Shown piece by piece: positions 1 to 7,487 of a stretch of 41,727 nt of DNA. The stretch lies in assembly GCA_021776175.1 (NCBI GenBank), contig JAJFGJ010000015.1:1-41727 (forward strand), read 5' to 3'. Below the pieces are notes generated by a model that had not been told where the DNA came from, made no database searches, and saw only the letters and a program-made list of their open reading frames with translations. A program made the position numbers and the translations under genes. Source of the DNA: Kiloniellaceae bacterium. GTDB taxonomy: Bacteria; Pseudomonadota; Alphaproteobacteria; Kiloniellales; J153. The first letter of the stretch is position 1; the number at the start of each line of letters is the position of its first letter.

Positions 1-64
1 GCTTGTTCGGCAATAATGGCTGGATCACAGACCACTCGAAATCCGTCAAATCGAAACGCGCCAT
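1..64 (-). CDS. IS5 family transposase, N-terminal fragment (runs off the window)
   Basis: The leftward ATG at 64 opens a frame reading MARFDLTDFEWSVIQPLLP, which I recognise as the characteristic start of IS5-family transposases of the IS427/IS1031 type. Only 21 codons are inside the window, so the DDE catalytic residues cannot be checked. A purine-rich Shine-Dalgarno sequence (GAAGGGAGA) lies about 6 bases upstream of the ATG, which supports this start. The frame is open to the window edge; whether the full gene is intact is unknown. Confidence 0.75.
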   Translation of the reverse strand, partial: MARFDLTDFEWSVIQPLLPNK

Positions 65-120
65 GATAATCTCCCTTCAAGGAAGCTTGAATCACATCGC
101 GCGCCGAAATGGAATCCCCT
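1..120 (-). mobile_element. Right-hand end of an IS5-like insertion sequence (cut by window edge)
   Basis: The first ~120 bases contain the start of a leftward transposase gene and its leader. The outer end is probably near 118-122, where the leftward strand begins GGGGATTCCATTTCGG before the unrelated flank. The inverted repeat cannot be verified because the other end lies outside the window, so the boundary is an estimate. The element stops only about 20-25 bases beyond the stop codon of the serine palmitoyltransferase gene, so it inserted immediately downstream of the sphingolipid operon. Confidence 0.6.
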
Positions 121-143
121 TTATGGGTATGTGACCTAGGCGG

Positions 144-1346
144 CTATCCCGTGGCGCGGGTTTCGTCAGTCAGTTGCATTCGCGCCTTGCCGAATGCGGC
201 CAGGATGGCGTCGATTTGGTTATCGGTATGGGCGGCGCAAACGCTGCATCGCAGCAAGCACGCGCCCTGGGGCGTGGCCGGCGGCAAGGCCAGATTGACA
301 TAGACTCCGTTCTCTAGCAGCGCATACCAGACAGCCAGGGCCTTTTCGGCATCGGTCAGGCGCACGCCGATGATCGGTGTCATTTCAGGACCCACTTCGA
401 ACCCTAGTTCCTTGAGGCCATGGTAGAGCCGCTCGGCGTTATGCCATAGATTTCGGCGCAGCCGCGGGTCGCTTATGCGATCGAGCGTCACCCGTGCGGA
501 GGCGACGACCGACGGCGGCAGCGAAGCGGTAAACAGATAGCTGCGCGCGGCAAGACGTATCGATTCCAGTTCCGGGTGGTTCGAGAGGCAAAATCCGCCG
601 ATGGTCCCGACGCTTTTACTGAACGTGCCGGTCACGAAATCGATCTGATCTTGCAGGCCCGTCTCCTCCCCCAAGCCACGGCCGGTCTCGCCCAGCACAC
701 CGAGGGAATGGGCTTCGTCGACGAGCACATACGCGCCGCCGGCCTTGGCCGCTTCGACGATTTCCGCAAGCGGCGCCCGATCGCCGAGCATGCTGTAAAT
801 ACCCTCGATGACGACGAGCTTATTGGTTTCCGAAGGCAGGCGCCTTAGGCGGCGCGCCAGGTCATCGGCATCGTTGTGGCGGAAACGTATGACCGTGGCA
901 TCGGAAAGCTTGCAGCCGTCGTAGATGCTGGCGTGGCAATCGGAATCGATCAGGAGGATGTCGTCCTTGCCGGTAATGGCCGAGATGAACCCGAGGTTGG
1001 CCTGATATCCGGTCGTGAAAAGAACCGCGGAACGCATGCCGTAATAGTCCGCCAAGGCGTGCTCCAGGTCCTGGTGTGGGGCATAGCTGCCGTTGGCGAC
1101 CCGCGAGCCGGTCGTACCCGTGCCGTAGTCGCTCAAGGCCTCGCAGGCGGCCGAGATGGCATCCTGGTCAAAGGTTAGCCCGAGATAGTTGTTCGATCCT
1201 AGAAGGATACAGCGGCGCCCCCCGATTTCCGCCTCCGTGGGCGAGAAGACCCGGTCGATACGAACCGCGAAGGGGTCGCGTCCCGTTTGCGTAATCGCCT
1301 TATGGGCGCGAGCGACCGAAGAAAACTTGTCGAATAGTCCGGTCAT
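144..1346 (-). CDS. spt: Serine palmitoyltransferase (alpha-oxoamine synthase family)
   Basis: A PLP enzyme that condenses L-serine with a long-chain acyl thioester to give 3-ketosphinganine, the first committed step of sphingolipid synthesis; soluble in bacteria. The 400-residue frame shows the family hallmarks: SNNYLGL near 51-57, DCHASIYDG with His138 (the ring-stacking histidine), DEAHSLG at 210-216 with Asp210 and His213, and the PLP-Schiff-base lysine in TFSKSVGTIGG (Lys244). I chose the ATG at 1346, which follows the AcpR stop by 7 bases and is preceded by GAGGGA; the frame is open further upstream but that part overlaps acpR. The assignment to SPT rather than to the related AONS/KBL enzymes rests on the neighbours: a dedicated ACP, CerR and an acyl-AMP ligase in the order known from Caulobacter. 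It is the last gene of the operon in this window. Confidence 0.88.
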   Translation of the reverse strand: MTGLFDKFSSVARAHKAITQTGRDPFAVRIDRVFSPTEAEIGGRRCILLGSNNYLGLTFDQDAISAACEALSDYGTGTTGSRVANGSYAPHQDLEHALADYYGMRSAVLFTTGYQANLGFISAITGKDDILLIDSDCHASIYDGCKLSDATVIRFRHNDADDLARRLRRLPSETNKLVVIEGIYSMLGDRAPLAEIVEAAKAGGAYVLVDEAHSLGVLGETGRGLGEETGLQDQIDFVTGTFSKSVGTIGGFCLSNHPELESIRLAARSYLFTASLPPSVVASARVTLDRISDPRLRRNLWHNAERLYHGLKELGFEVGPEMTPIIGVRLTDAEKALAVWYALLENGVYVNLALPPATPQGACLLRCSVCAAHTDNQIDAILAAFGKARMQLTDETRATG

Positions 1347-1353
1347 GGTTTCG

Positions 1354-1629
1354 TTATCCCTCAGTTGCAATCCGATGGACCAATTTAGATAGGTCGCCGA
1401 TTGTGCGTACTTCGCCCAGTTCGTTAAGCGGAACGGAGATGTCATAGCGTTCCTCCAGGAGGAACAGCAAATCCATCACGGCAATGGAGTCGACTTCCAA
1501 ATCCGCGGTGATATCCGTTTCTTCGTTCAAATCGACTCCACGCCTATTGGCCTTGGCCAATTCCGTGCAGATAGCTTGCAGAATTTCCTGATAATCCCGA
1601 GGGGCTCCCGCCGATTTCAATTGTGACAT
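1354..1629 (-). CDS. acpR: Dedicated acyl carrier protein of sphingolipid synthesis
   Basis: A 91-residue acyl carrier protein. The 4'-phosphopantetheine attachment site is Ser48 in LEVDSIAVMDLLF, a variant of the usual DSL motif with Ile for Leu. Acidic helices typical of ACPs surround it. The ATG at 1629 is preceded by a strong Shine-Dalgarno sequence (AAGGAGGAG) about 9 bases upstream; an upstream in-frame extension overlaps cerR and is rejected. It lies 38 bases after cerR and 7 bases before spt. By analogy with Caulobacter AcpR it probably carries the acyl chain that the ligase at 2611-4524 activates and that serine palmitoyltransferase uses; that partner role is inferred from gene order. 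Confidence 0.88.
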   Translation of the reverse strand: MSQLKSAGAPRDYQEILQAICTELAKANRRGVDLNEETDITADLEVDSIAVMDLLFLLEERYDISVPLNELGEVRTIGDLSKLVHRIATEG

Positions 1630-1667
1630 CGCAGACACTCCTCCTTGGTCCTCGTGCTTTCCATGGC

Positions 1668-2606
1668 TTACAGCCAACCCTTCTCTCGATACCATGCTAT
1701 AGTTTCGCGCATGCCTTGCGAAAGAGCGACCCGTGGACGCCATCCGGTGGCGGTTTGGAAGTTATCGTCGCGGCACTCCCAGTCGGTGTGGCGAAGTTCG
1801 CGGACCTTGCCGGGCGAAATGAAGGGCGGGCGTCCAGTGACGCGCCCCCACGCAAGCGCGCACTGGCCAATGCATCGCAGAACCGCGCCCGGCGGCACTA
1901 TGTAGCGTGGGCGGACGCTCAAGGCCCGGGCCGCATGATCGATAATGGTGCGCCAACTGTAGCCGCCTTTGTGGCCGTCGTCCAATTCGTAAGTTTCTTT
2001 TCGAGGATTCTGGGCCTTCAGCCAGATGCATATCGCCGCCACGAGGTCATCCACGTAGACCAGCGAAACGCGCGCTTTCTCACCGGCCGGTAACATGCCG
2101 AAGCCGTGCTTGACGAGGCGAAAGAGGGTAAGTGTCTGCCGGTCTCCCGGGCCGTAGACGGCGGGTAGGCGCAGAACGTCCCACGAGAGACCGGGAACCG
2201 TGTCCAGGGCGCTCTCGGCGGCGGCCTTGCTGGCGGCATAGGCCGACAGGTGCGGATGCCGCGCCGCGATGCTCGATACGAGCAGAAAGCGACTGACTCC
2301 GGCCGCCGCCGCGGCAAGAGCGAGATGCCGGGTGCCTTCCGCGTTCACGCGATGGAACGTCTCGTCGCGAGCCGCGGCAATTACCCCCGCGCAGTGAACG
2401 ACGGCATCGCATCCCGTAACCAATTTATTCAAGGCTTGTTCGTCCAGGAGGTCGCCGTCGACGATCTTCAATTCCGGTCGTTCGGGTCCAAGGCGGCCCC
2501 GGTGGCGCAGCCCCCGCACATGAACTCCTTCGGCGAGCAATCTCTCAATGAGAGCTTGGCCGACAAAACCTGAACCGCCGGTGACCGCGACCTGAGCCGT
2601 GATCAC
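1668..2606 (-). CDS. cerR: CerR-like NAD(P)-dependent epimerase/reductase
   Basis: An extended short-chain dehydrogenase (312 residues). The Rossmann nucleotide motif is TGGSGFVGQAL near residues 9-19, and the catalytic YxxxK is Tyr123-Lys127 in AYAASK, with Ser111/112 upstream. In Caulobacter the gene at this place, CerR, reduces the 3-keto group of the (keto)ceramide intermediate; I infer the same reaction here from the sequence class and synteny. The start is GTG at 2606, four bases after the stop of the upstream ligase gene, consistent with translational coupling. Isolated sequence alone would only support 'NAD-dependent epimerase family', since UDP-sugar epimerases share the fold. Confidence 0.8.
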   Translation of the reverse strand: MITAQVAVTGGSGFVGQALIERLLAEGVHVRGLRHRGRLGPERPELKIVDGDLLDEQALNKLVTGCDAVVHCAGVIAAARDETFHRVNAEGTRHLALAAAAAGVSRFLLVSSIAARHPHLSAYAASKAAAESALDTVPGLSWDVLRLPAVYGPGDRQTLTLFRLVKHGFGMLPAGEKARVSLVYVDDLVAAICIWLKAQNPRKETYELDDGHKGGYSWRTIIDHAARALSVRPRYIVPPGAVLRCIGQCALAWGRVTGRPPFISPGKVRELRHTDWECRDDNFQTATGWRPRVALSQGMRETIAWYREKGWL

Positions 2607-2610
2607 GGTG

Positions 2611-4524
2611 TCACGCTTCTAAAGATTGGGTCCGCTGGACCGAGGGTTGGCCGTTGTTTCCCGGCCGGGGCCTTGCCTCGCACTCTAATTCCTTGGCGAG
2701 ATAGGTCTGCTTTGCCTTGGCCCGCCGCAGCTTGCCGGAGGTTGTATACGGCAGGCTGCGTGGCGGGATCAGTCCCACATGGCAATCGATGGCTGTTTTG
2801 CGAAAAACGGCTGACCGGACCATGCTGACAAGCTGTATCCGCGCGTCGGAATCTTGCGTGCGGCACTCCACGAGGATGACTGGCGTTTCCTTACCGTCAT
2901 TGTCCTCGATGGAGAATGCGGCGGTGCCGCGGTTGCGCACCTCCGGCAGTTGTTCCGCCTCCCACTCAAGGTCTTGAGGCCAAATGTTACGGCCATTGTA
3001 GATGATCAAGTCTTTCTGCCGACCGGTAATGACAAGCTGGCCGCCGGTGAGGTAGCCCATATCGCCGGTGCTGAGCCATCCGTCGCGGTCCAGGACGCCG
3101 TCGGTGGCAACGGAATTCCGATCGTAACCCGACATGACGCTTGGGCCCTTGACGAAGATACGGCCAACGCATCGTTCGGGAAGGGCGGAATTCGCCGCGT
3201 CGCGAACCTCGACCGTGTGTCCCGGTAAGGGGTGTCCGCAAGCGACTAGCCTTCTTGTCTTGTCGGTTCGCCCTTCGATCCCGTTTCCGGAAAAGGCCGC
3301 GCCATTGCCATTACCATTACTAATGCCATTCCCGTTCCCATTAGTTCCGGGGCGCACCGCCACATTGCGTTCGACCAGGGCTTGCCGGTCCACCACGTCC
3401 ACGGTGATCCGGGTGTCCAATGGGGCAACGCTGACGGCCAGAGTCGATTCCGCCAAACCGTAGCTCGGCACGAAGGATTCGGCCCGGAATCCATAAGGTT
3501 CGAAGACCCGCGCGAAATCATTTAAGATGTTGGGCCGGATCATCTCACCACCGATCCCGGCCACGCGCCAGCGGGAAAGGTCGAGATCCAGGTCGCGCGC
3601 GCTTGCGGCCCGTCTGACGCAGAGGTCGTAGCCGAACGCGGGACTGAAGGCGATCGTGCAGGCGTTTCTCGACATAAGCTCGAGCCACTGCAGCGGGCGC
3701 CGCGCGAAGCCGTCCGTTTGGTAGTAGTCGATGGAGACTTGGCAGCTCATGGGGATCACCATGAAGCCGATCAAACCCATGTCGTGGTAGAAGGGCAGCC
3801 ACGAGGCGCAGCGATCGTCCGGCGTTATCCGAAGGCCATGCTGCGCCACGGCCTTGGCATTCGCCATTAAGGCGCTTTGGCCAATTAGAATTCCGCGCGG
3901 GTGAGTTGTACTGCCCGAGGAATATTGGATGTGGCTTGCCTCATTGGCGCCAAGCGGTTCCAACTGCCGGCCGATTCCGTTTACGTGCACCAATCCCGCC
4001 ACGGTGCCGATCAGCGCCAGGCCCAGGTTTCTGCCCGCGTCCTCCAGCTGTGGGATTAAGGCCTCCGGTCCAAGCGCGATACGCGCCCCCGAGGCCTTGA
4101 GGGAGATGCGAAGTTGCTCGACGTATCCGTCGCGGCCGCCAAGAGCGGTAGGCAATGGCATGGGTGCGGCGAGCAGTCCGGCATATTGACATGCGAAAAA
4201 AGCGCAGACGAAATCCGGGTGCATATCCGCGATGATCGCCACGCGATCGCCGCGTTTCAGTCCCTGTGCCATCATTCCACGGGCGAGGTAAAGCGCGCGT
4301 GCGCGGACCTCGGCATAGGAGAGGTGGTTCTCGCGTTCTCCGCGAAGGCCGTGGAAATTTAACCCGCCGCCGCCCTCGGCCGCATAGTCAAGCGCCTCGG
4401 CCAAGCAATCGAAGTCGGCAGCGCGAAAAGGGGCGCGTGCATGGGGCTCTGGGCGCGAATCAGCGGCGCCGGTTGGGTTCATTAAGGCCTGCTTGGTAGC
4501 CGACTGTCGATTGGCGATTGTCAT
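2611..4524 (-). CDS. Fatty acyl-AMP ligase / acyl-ACP synthetase of the sphingolipid operon
   Basis: A 637-residue adenylate-forming enzyme of the fatty acyl-AMP ligase (FAAL) type. The ATP-binding motif is YSSGSTTHPRG near residue 200, followed by WLPFYHDMGLIG, FSPAFGYDLCVRRA, GGEMIRP and SYGLAEST, all typical of FAALs rather than acyl-CoA ligases. The late D-x-GW-x-TGD motif is present as DGWLSTGDMGYL. The likely role is to adenylate a fatty acid and load it on AcpR. Between about residues 390 and 415 there is a low-complexity Asn-Gly run near the hinge between the large N-domain and the mobile C-domain. The ATG at 4524 has a poor ribosome site; a second in-frame ATG at 4482 is an alternative start. 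First gene of the operon. Confidence 0.85.
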   Translation of the reverse strand: MTIANRQSATKQALMNPTGAADSRPEPHARAPFRAADFDCLAEALDYAAEGGGGLNFHGLRGERENHLSYAEVRARALYLARGMMAQGLKRGDRVAIIADMHPDFVCAFFACQYAGLLAAPMPLPTALGGRDGYVEQLRISLKASGARIALGPEALIPQLEDAGRNLGLALIGTVAGLVHVNGIGRQLEPLGANEASHIQYSSGSTTHPRGILIGQSALMANAKAVAQHGLRITPDDRCASWLPFYHDMGLIGFMVIPMSCQVSIDYYQTDGFARRPLQWLELMSRNACTIAFSPAFGYDLCVRRAASARDLDLDLSRWRVAGIGGEMIRPNILNDFARVFEPYGFRAESFVPSYGLAESTLAVSVAPLDTRITVDVVDRQALVERNVAVRPGTNGNGNGISNGNGNGAAFSGNGIEGRTDKTRRLVACGHPLPGHTVEVRDAANSALPERCVGRIFVKGPSVMSGYDRNSVATDGVLDRDGWLSTGDMGYLTGGQLVITGRQKDLIIYNGRNIWPQDLEWEAEQLPEVRNRGTAAFSIEDNDGKETPVILVECRTQDSDARIQLVSMVRSAVFRKTAIDCHVGLIPPRSLPYTTSGKLRRAKAKQTYLAKELECEARPRPGNNGQPSVQRTQSLEA

Positions 4525-4700
4525 TTATCGTGGTGCCGCGTTTCAGTGAGTGATGATCTGTCGAATTGAGTGAACGGGTTACATAATCGTTGCCGAGGAC
4601 AATGGCCAGCTTCCAGAAGTGCCCAGGTTTTAGCCGCCCCCCTCTGTGGAAGCTACAAGAAATGCAGCGATCTCGTCGTTGAGGTGAGAAAGACGCCCCG

Positions 4701-4724
4701 AATAGCATTCGAAATAGTATTCGA
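4701..4724. repeat. Tandem 12-bp direct repeat
   Basis: AATAGCATTCGA at 4701-4712 is followed directly by AATAGTATTCGA at 4713-4724, one mismatch in 12. It lies in the probable 5' untranslated region of the sphingolipid operon and could be a regulator site; no function is shown by the sequence. Confidence 0.6.
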
Positions 4725-4840
4725 CATCCCGTACAGTAACCAAAATCGCCAGCATCTATAACTCGATGACGGCCCGCGTCTAGTATCACTATGTCCTAGG
4801 TTGTCTATAAGATTTCGAAAGTGTTATGTCGAATCGCGAA

Positions 4841-4860
4841 TTCGTGATTCCTTCGTGATT
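4841..4860. repeat. Direct repeat of 9 bp at 11-bp spacing
   Basis: TTCGTGATT occurs at 4841-4849 and again, perfectly, at 4852-4860, giving a period of 11 bases (one helical turn). It sits about 20-40 bases downstream of the -10 element of the leftward promoter at 4880-4909, a position suited to a repressor, but this is inference. Confidence 0.65.
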
Positions 4861-4879
4861 AGCGAGGCAAATCGCGTTG

Positions 4880-4909
4880 ATTATAACACCGGTAAGTCTA
4901 ATGTCTCAA
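4880..4909 (-). promoter_or_regulatory. Probable sigma70 promoter of the sphingolipid operon
   Basis: On the leftward strand TTGAGA (4909-4904) and a perfect TATAAT (4885-4880) are separated by 18 bases. Transcription from here would run into the acyl-AMP ligase gene at 4524 with a leader of roughly 350 bases. The surrounding AT-rich DNA supports promoter function; the long leader is unusual. Confidence 0.55.
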
Positions 4910-5097
4910 CCCCCGCATTAAGCCTGCGCTCTCGCCGCCAGTGTGAAAAGGCCCGGGCCCATGTAGGGTGCGCCGGCGGGCTATGGCCGTTTTTCGCGGG
5001 ACAAGCCTTGGCCGGAAAACACCATTTACGGGAAATTATTACCGTCTTCTCAGCTCCCGAGTGAAATTGCGTGAGACTTGGGCCATACGGCAAGGGT

Positions 5098-5134
5098 GCC
5101 GCCGGCCCGGGGCGGGGAGGCACGGGCCGGCGGC
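5098..5134. repeat. GC-only inverted repeat, 12-bp perfect stem
   Basis: GCCGCCGGCCCG (5098-5109) is followed after a 13-base loop by its exact complement CGGGCCGGCGGC (5123-5134). There is no T-run on either side, so it is not a standard intrinsic terminator. It could be an RNA structural element or a Rho-independent stop without a U-tract. Confidence 0.6.
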
Positions 5135-5613
5135 GGGCGCCGCGGCTAGTCTGCTTTGCGCAGCCGGCCGCGTCGGAGGCGCGGGGACTGTCATCGGCGC
5201 TTACGGTCGTATTCTTGGCGTTTCCTCTGTACAGGGACTCTGGCCTGGCTCGCGCCGTGACTTGGCGGAGATCGGTTTCGGTTTGCTCGCATCTCTAAAT
5301 CTTGGGCTGCTTGGCGGCCCCTGTTAGTGACGCCGGTCACATCTCACGGGCTTGTGTAAAAGATGTGATTTTCGGGCATTTGGTCGAAGGCCCCGCCGTA
5401 TACCAATGGCGATACAGCCCACGTCCGCCTTTCCCTTCGATCGCCGGGCAGCGCCAGGGCCCGTCACGGTCTTCAGCGCGCGAGGTATGCGGATCTCGTC
5501 TTGGGCCGGCTGCGGGGCCCGCACGTAGTCGTGATAGGCCTTGATTGTTCGCAGACTCGAACTCGGACCTAGTATGAACCCAGGGCAGTATTTACGATGG
5601 AAAGCTTCGTTTC

Positions 5614-6165
5614 ATGCGCTGGATTGTACTTTCGGCCGCTCTTCTTGGCCTTTTGGGTCTGTTTGCACCGGGACCGGCCCATGCCGCCGAGGACCGTGTG
5701 CTGCTGGGCCTCGGAGCCTTCGCCATCGACGAGGAGAACGGCGCGGATCTGGCCACCGAGGCGAGGCTGGCGTACCACTCCGGCTGGCGCCTGCTGGACC
5801 GGGTCCTCGGGCCGCGCTTCGGGGGCCTCGGCCCCTATGCGGCCTTGAACGTCAACACCGACGGCGGCGTCTTCGGATCCGGCGGCCTGTTCCTGGATCT
5901 TCGGCCGTTCGAGAACGTCTACTTCCGGCCTTTCGGCGGCATCGGCGGCTACAGCGAGGGAGACGCCCGCGAACTGGGGGGTATTTTCCAATTCGAACTT
6001 GGGGCGGCCGTGGCCTATCGTCTAGATAGCGAGATCGAGTTCGGTGTCCTCTTCAAACACATTTCCAATGCCGGAATCCACGACAGCAACCCAGGCGTCA
6101 ACTCCCTGATGCTGGCCGTGAGCGTCCCGCTCGGAAATTTGCTGGGCCCGTTGAATCGCGACTGA
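5614..6165 (+). CDS. PagL-like outer-membrane acyloxyacyl hydrolase (lipid A deacylase family)
   Basis: A 183-residue exported protein of the PagL/acyloxyacyl hydrolase family, predicted to form a small outer-membrane beta-barrel that removes the 3-O acyl chain from lipid A. Residues 1-24 are a signal peptide ending AHA. The active-site signature is FKHISNAGIHDSNPGVNS: His149 and Ser151 match the PagL catalytic His/Ser. At the place where Pseudomonas/Bordetella PagL has the third catalytic residue (Glu, 12 after the Ser) this protein has Asn163. Activity is therefore uncertain, although family members vary here. It stands alone, rightward, facing a convergent His-rich gene 39 bases downstream. 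The ATG at 5614 follows a weak GGAAAG; no strong promoter was recognised. Confidence 0.75.
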   Translation: MRWIVLSAALLGLLGLFAPGPAHAAEDRVLLGLGAFAIDEENGADLATEARLAYHSGWRLLDRVLGPRFGGLGPYAALNVNTDGGVFGSGGLFLDLRPFENVYFRPFGGIGGYSEGDARELGGIFQFELGAAVAYRLDSEIEFGVLFKHISNAGIHDSNPGVNSLMLAVSVPLGNLLGPLNRD

Positions 6166-6204
6166 GGATGCTCACCGCCGTCGCGGAGGTTTAGGCCCGC
6201 CTCG

Positions 6205-6852
6205 TCATGGTTTCCCGCCGGGAAGCATCGCGGGCACATGCATGGTGAAAAGCTCCGGATCGTCGGCTTCGGGAAACTTGACGTAGATCTCTATGGTGAA
6301 AGGCCGGCTGACGTCATCGCCGATCCTGGCGCTTAAGGTGCCGCCATTCTGCTCGGGTGACAGAAACCGGATAACCTCGGGCTCGTCCATGGAGTCGGGC
6401 ACGACCTTGATGAAGGCTCGAAACCGCGCGACACCGATACTCTCGGTCCGGATGTTATAGAGGAACAAATTAAAGCCGCAGGCATCGGAGTAATGCGCCT
6501 CCAGGTGGTTCATTTTATTCGGCGCCATGAAGAATGCGCCGCCACGCCGGGGGCTATGAACCATGTGCGCCCCGGCCATTTTCGACATATCCGCTTTGGC
6601 CTTGCCATGGGCCATGTCGCCGTCTCCATGATTTGCCATGGTCCCCTCGAACAAACTGCCGCCCGGCTGGCGTTCCGCCTCTTGGGAAATGTGAACCGGG
6701 GCCGCGCACGGGCCATGGTGCGGCATGGCTTGGGTTGTGCCGTGACGATGCCCGGGCTTGGGCGCCGGCGGCGTTTCCTGGCCATGACTGTCCGAGACTG
6801 CCATGGCCCCCGCGATCAACAGCCCGGCCGCGGTAAGTTTGATATTGGTCAT
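6205..6852 (-). CDS. Exported His/Met-rich protein, possible metal binding
   Basis: A 215-residue protein that I cannot assign to a named family. Residues 1-22 look like a signal peptide (LTAAGLLIAGAMAVSDSHG). The next ~85 residues are low in order and rich in His, Met and Gly (for example GHRHGTT, MPHHGPCAAP, MANHGDGDMAHG, HMVHS), which suggests binding of copper or another metal in the periplasm. The C-terminal ~110 residues look folded, with a beta-rich segment (YSDACGFNLFLYN, RFRAFIKVV, FTIEIYVKFPE). I chose the ATG at 6852 (MTNIKLT) because an AAGG ribosome site sits 8 bases upstream and the signal peptide starts there; the frame is open to 6909. Metal binding is inferred from composition only. 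Confidence 0.65.
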   Translation of the reverse strand: MTNIKLTAAGLLIAGAMAVSDSHGQETPPAPKPGHRHGTTQAMPHHGPCAAPVHISQEAERQPGGSLFEGTMANHGDGDMAHGKAKADMSKMAGAHMVHSPRRGGAFFMAPNKMNHLEAHYSDACGFNLFLYNIRTESIGVARFRAFIKVVPDSMDEPEVIRFLSPEQNGGTLSARIGDDVSRPFTIEIYVKFPEADDPELFTMHVPAMLPGGKP

Positions 6853-7123
6853 GACATACCTTGTGTAAGTTGGCGGGATCTTGCGCGCTCTAATCACAAC
6901 AAGCGTCATGGATTTATTTTATGGGCGATCCTATCCGCCCGCCAGCCTTATGGGAGAGCGCTCGCTTGACCTGCGCGGGGCCGCGGTCGTACCCTGCGTT
7001 CCGTTATGAGCCAGCAACTCCCACTCGGCCGGAACCTTCGAATTAGCGACCCGGCGCTCGTCTGAGCGACCGGGCCATTGCCGATCCGTTTCGATTACCC
7101 GCCGATCAGGAGTTACCTCAGCC

Positions 7124-7471
7124 ATGTCATTCCAATCATTCGCGCGCGCCGGCGCGCCTGCCGCTCACGCGCCCCCCACTCACGCGCCCGCGCCGCGCGT
7201 GTTCTGTTTCTCGGTGCAGGCCGAGGCGGGACCGGGGATCATGCCCCGCGTCCTGGAGCTTTTCGCCAAGCGCGATCTGGTGCCCAGCCGCTGGGTCAGC
7301 GGACTGAGCGTCCCGGTCCGGCCGGGCGCCGGGCGCGAGCTGTCGATCGACCTTCAGGCCGAGGGCCTGACCCCGGCCTTGAGCGACTACATCGCCCAGT
7401 GCCTGCGCCAAATCCCCGGCGTCACCGCCGTCCTGACCTCGGAGAAGGGCCGCGCCGCCGCCACACGGTAA
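7124..7471 (+). CDS. Small ACT-domain-like protein
   Basis: A 115-residue soluble protein. After a disordered Ala/Pro/His-rich N-terminus (about residues 1-23), residues 24-109 have the pattern of an ACT domain: FCFSVQAEAGPGIMPRVLELFAKR, a strand around LSIDLQAEGL, and a closing QIPGVTAVLT. ACT domains bind amino acids and usually regulate an enzyme; this one resembles the regulatory subunit of acetohydroxy-acid synthase in size, but no such catalytic gene is nearby. AGGAG lies 11 bases before the ATG. It ends 16 bases before the Nudix gene and is probably in one transcript with it; whether it regulates that enzyme is unknown. Confidence 0.65.
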   Translation: MSFQSFARAGAPAAHAPPTHAPAPRVFCFSVQAEAGPGIMPRVLELFAKRDLVPSRWVSGLSVPVRPGAGRELSIDLQAEGLTPALSDYIAQCLRQIPGVTAVLTSEKGRAAATR

Positions 7472-7487
7472 CGAGGGTCTTGAGGTC

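Larger units (their letters stand above)
4525..5613. other. Gene-free region upstream of the sphingolipid operon and the PagL-like gene
   Basis: No credible protein gene is visible in these 1.1 kb; the short open frames lack ribosome sites and family features. The part next to the operon (about 4660-4910) is clearly AT-richer than its surroundings and holds a leftward promoter and two short direct repeats (listed separately). The 5090-5200 part is extremely GC-rich and holds a strong hairpin. A small inverted repeat GTGAC-gccg-GTCAC lies near 5327-5340. The length leaves room for an untranslated regulatory RNA, but nothing I recognise. Confidence 0.6.

Noticed and set aside
4460..4789. 109-codon leftward frame over the start of the acyl-AMP ligase
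   Set aside because: It overlaps the start of the ligase gene in another frame, has no recognisable domain and no good ribosome site.
5548..5575. GAGTTCGAGTC on the leftward strand resembling a tRNA T-arm
   Set aside because: Only 3 of 5 stem pairs form and there is no acceptor stem, anticodon arm or CCA-type end around it; no tRNA or att site supported.
6965..6994. TTGACC-N18-TACCCT as a promoter for the ACT-Nudix genes
   Set aside because: The -10 is too poor and the spacer is extremely GC-rich; not enough to list as a promoter.
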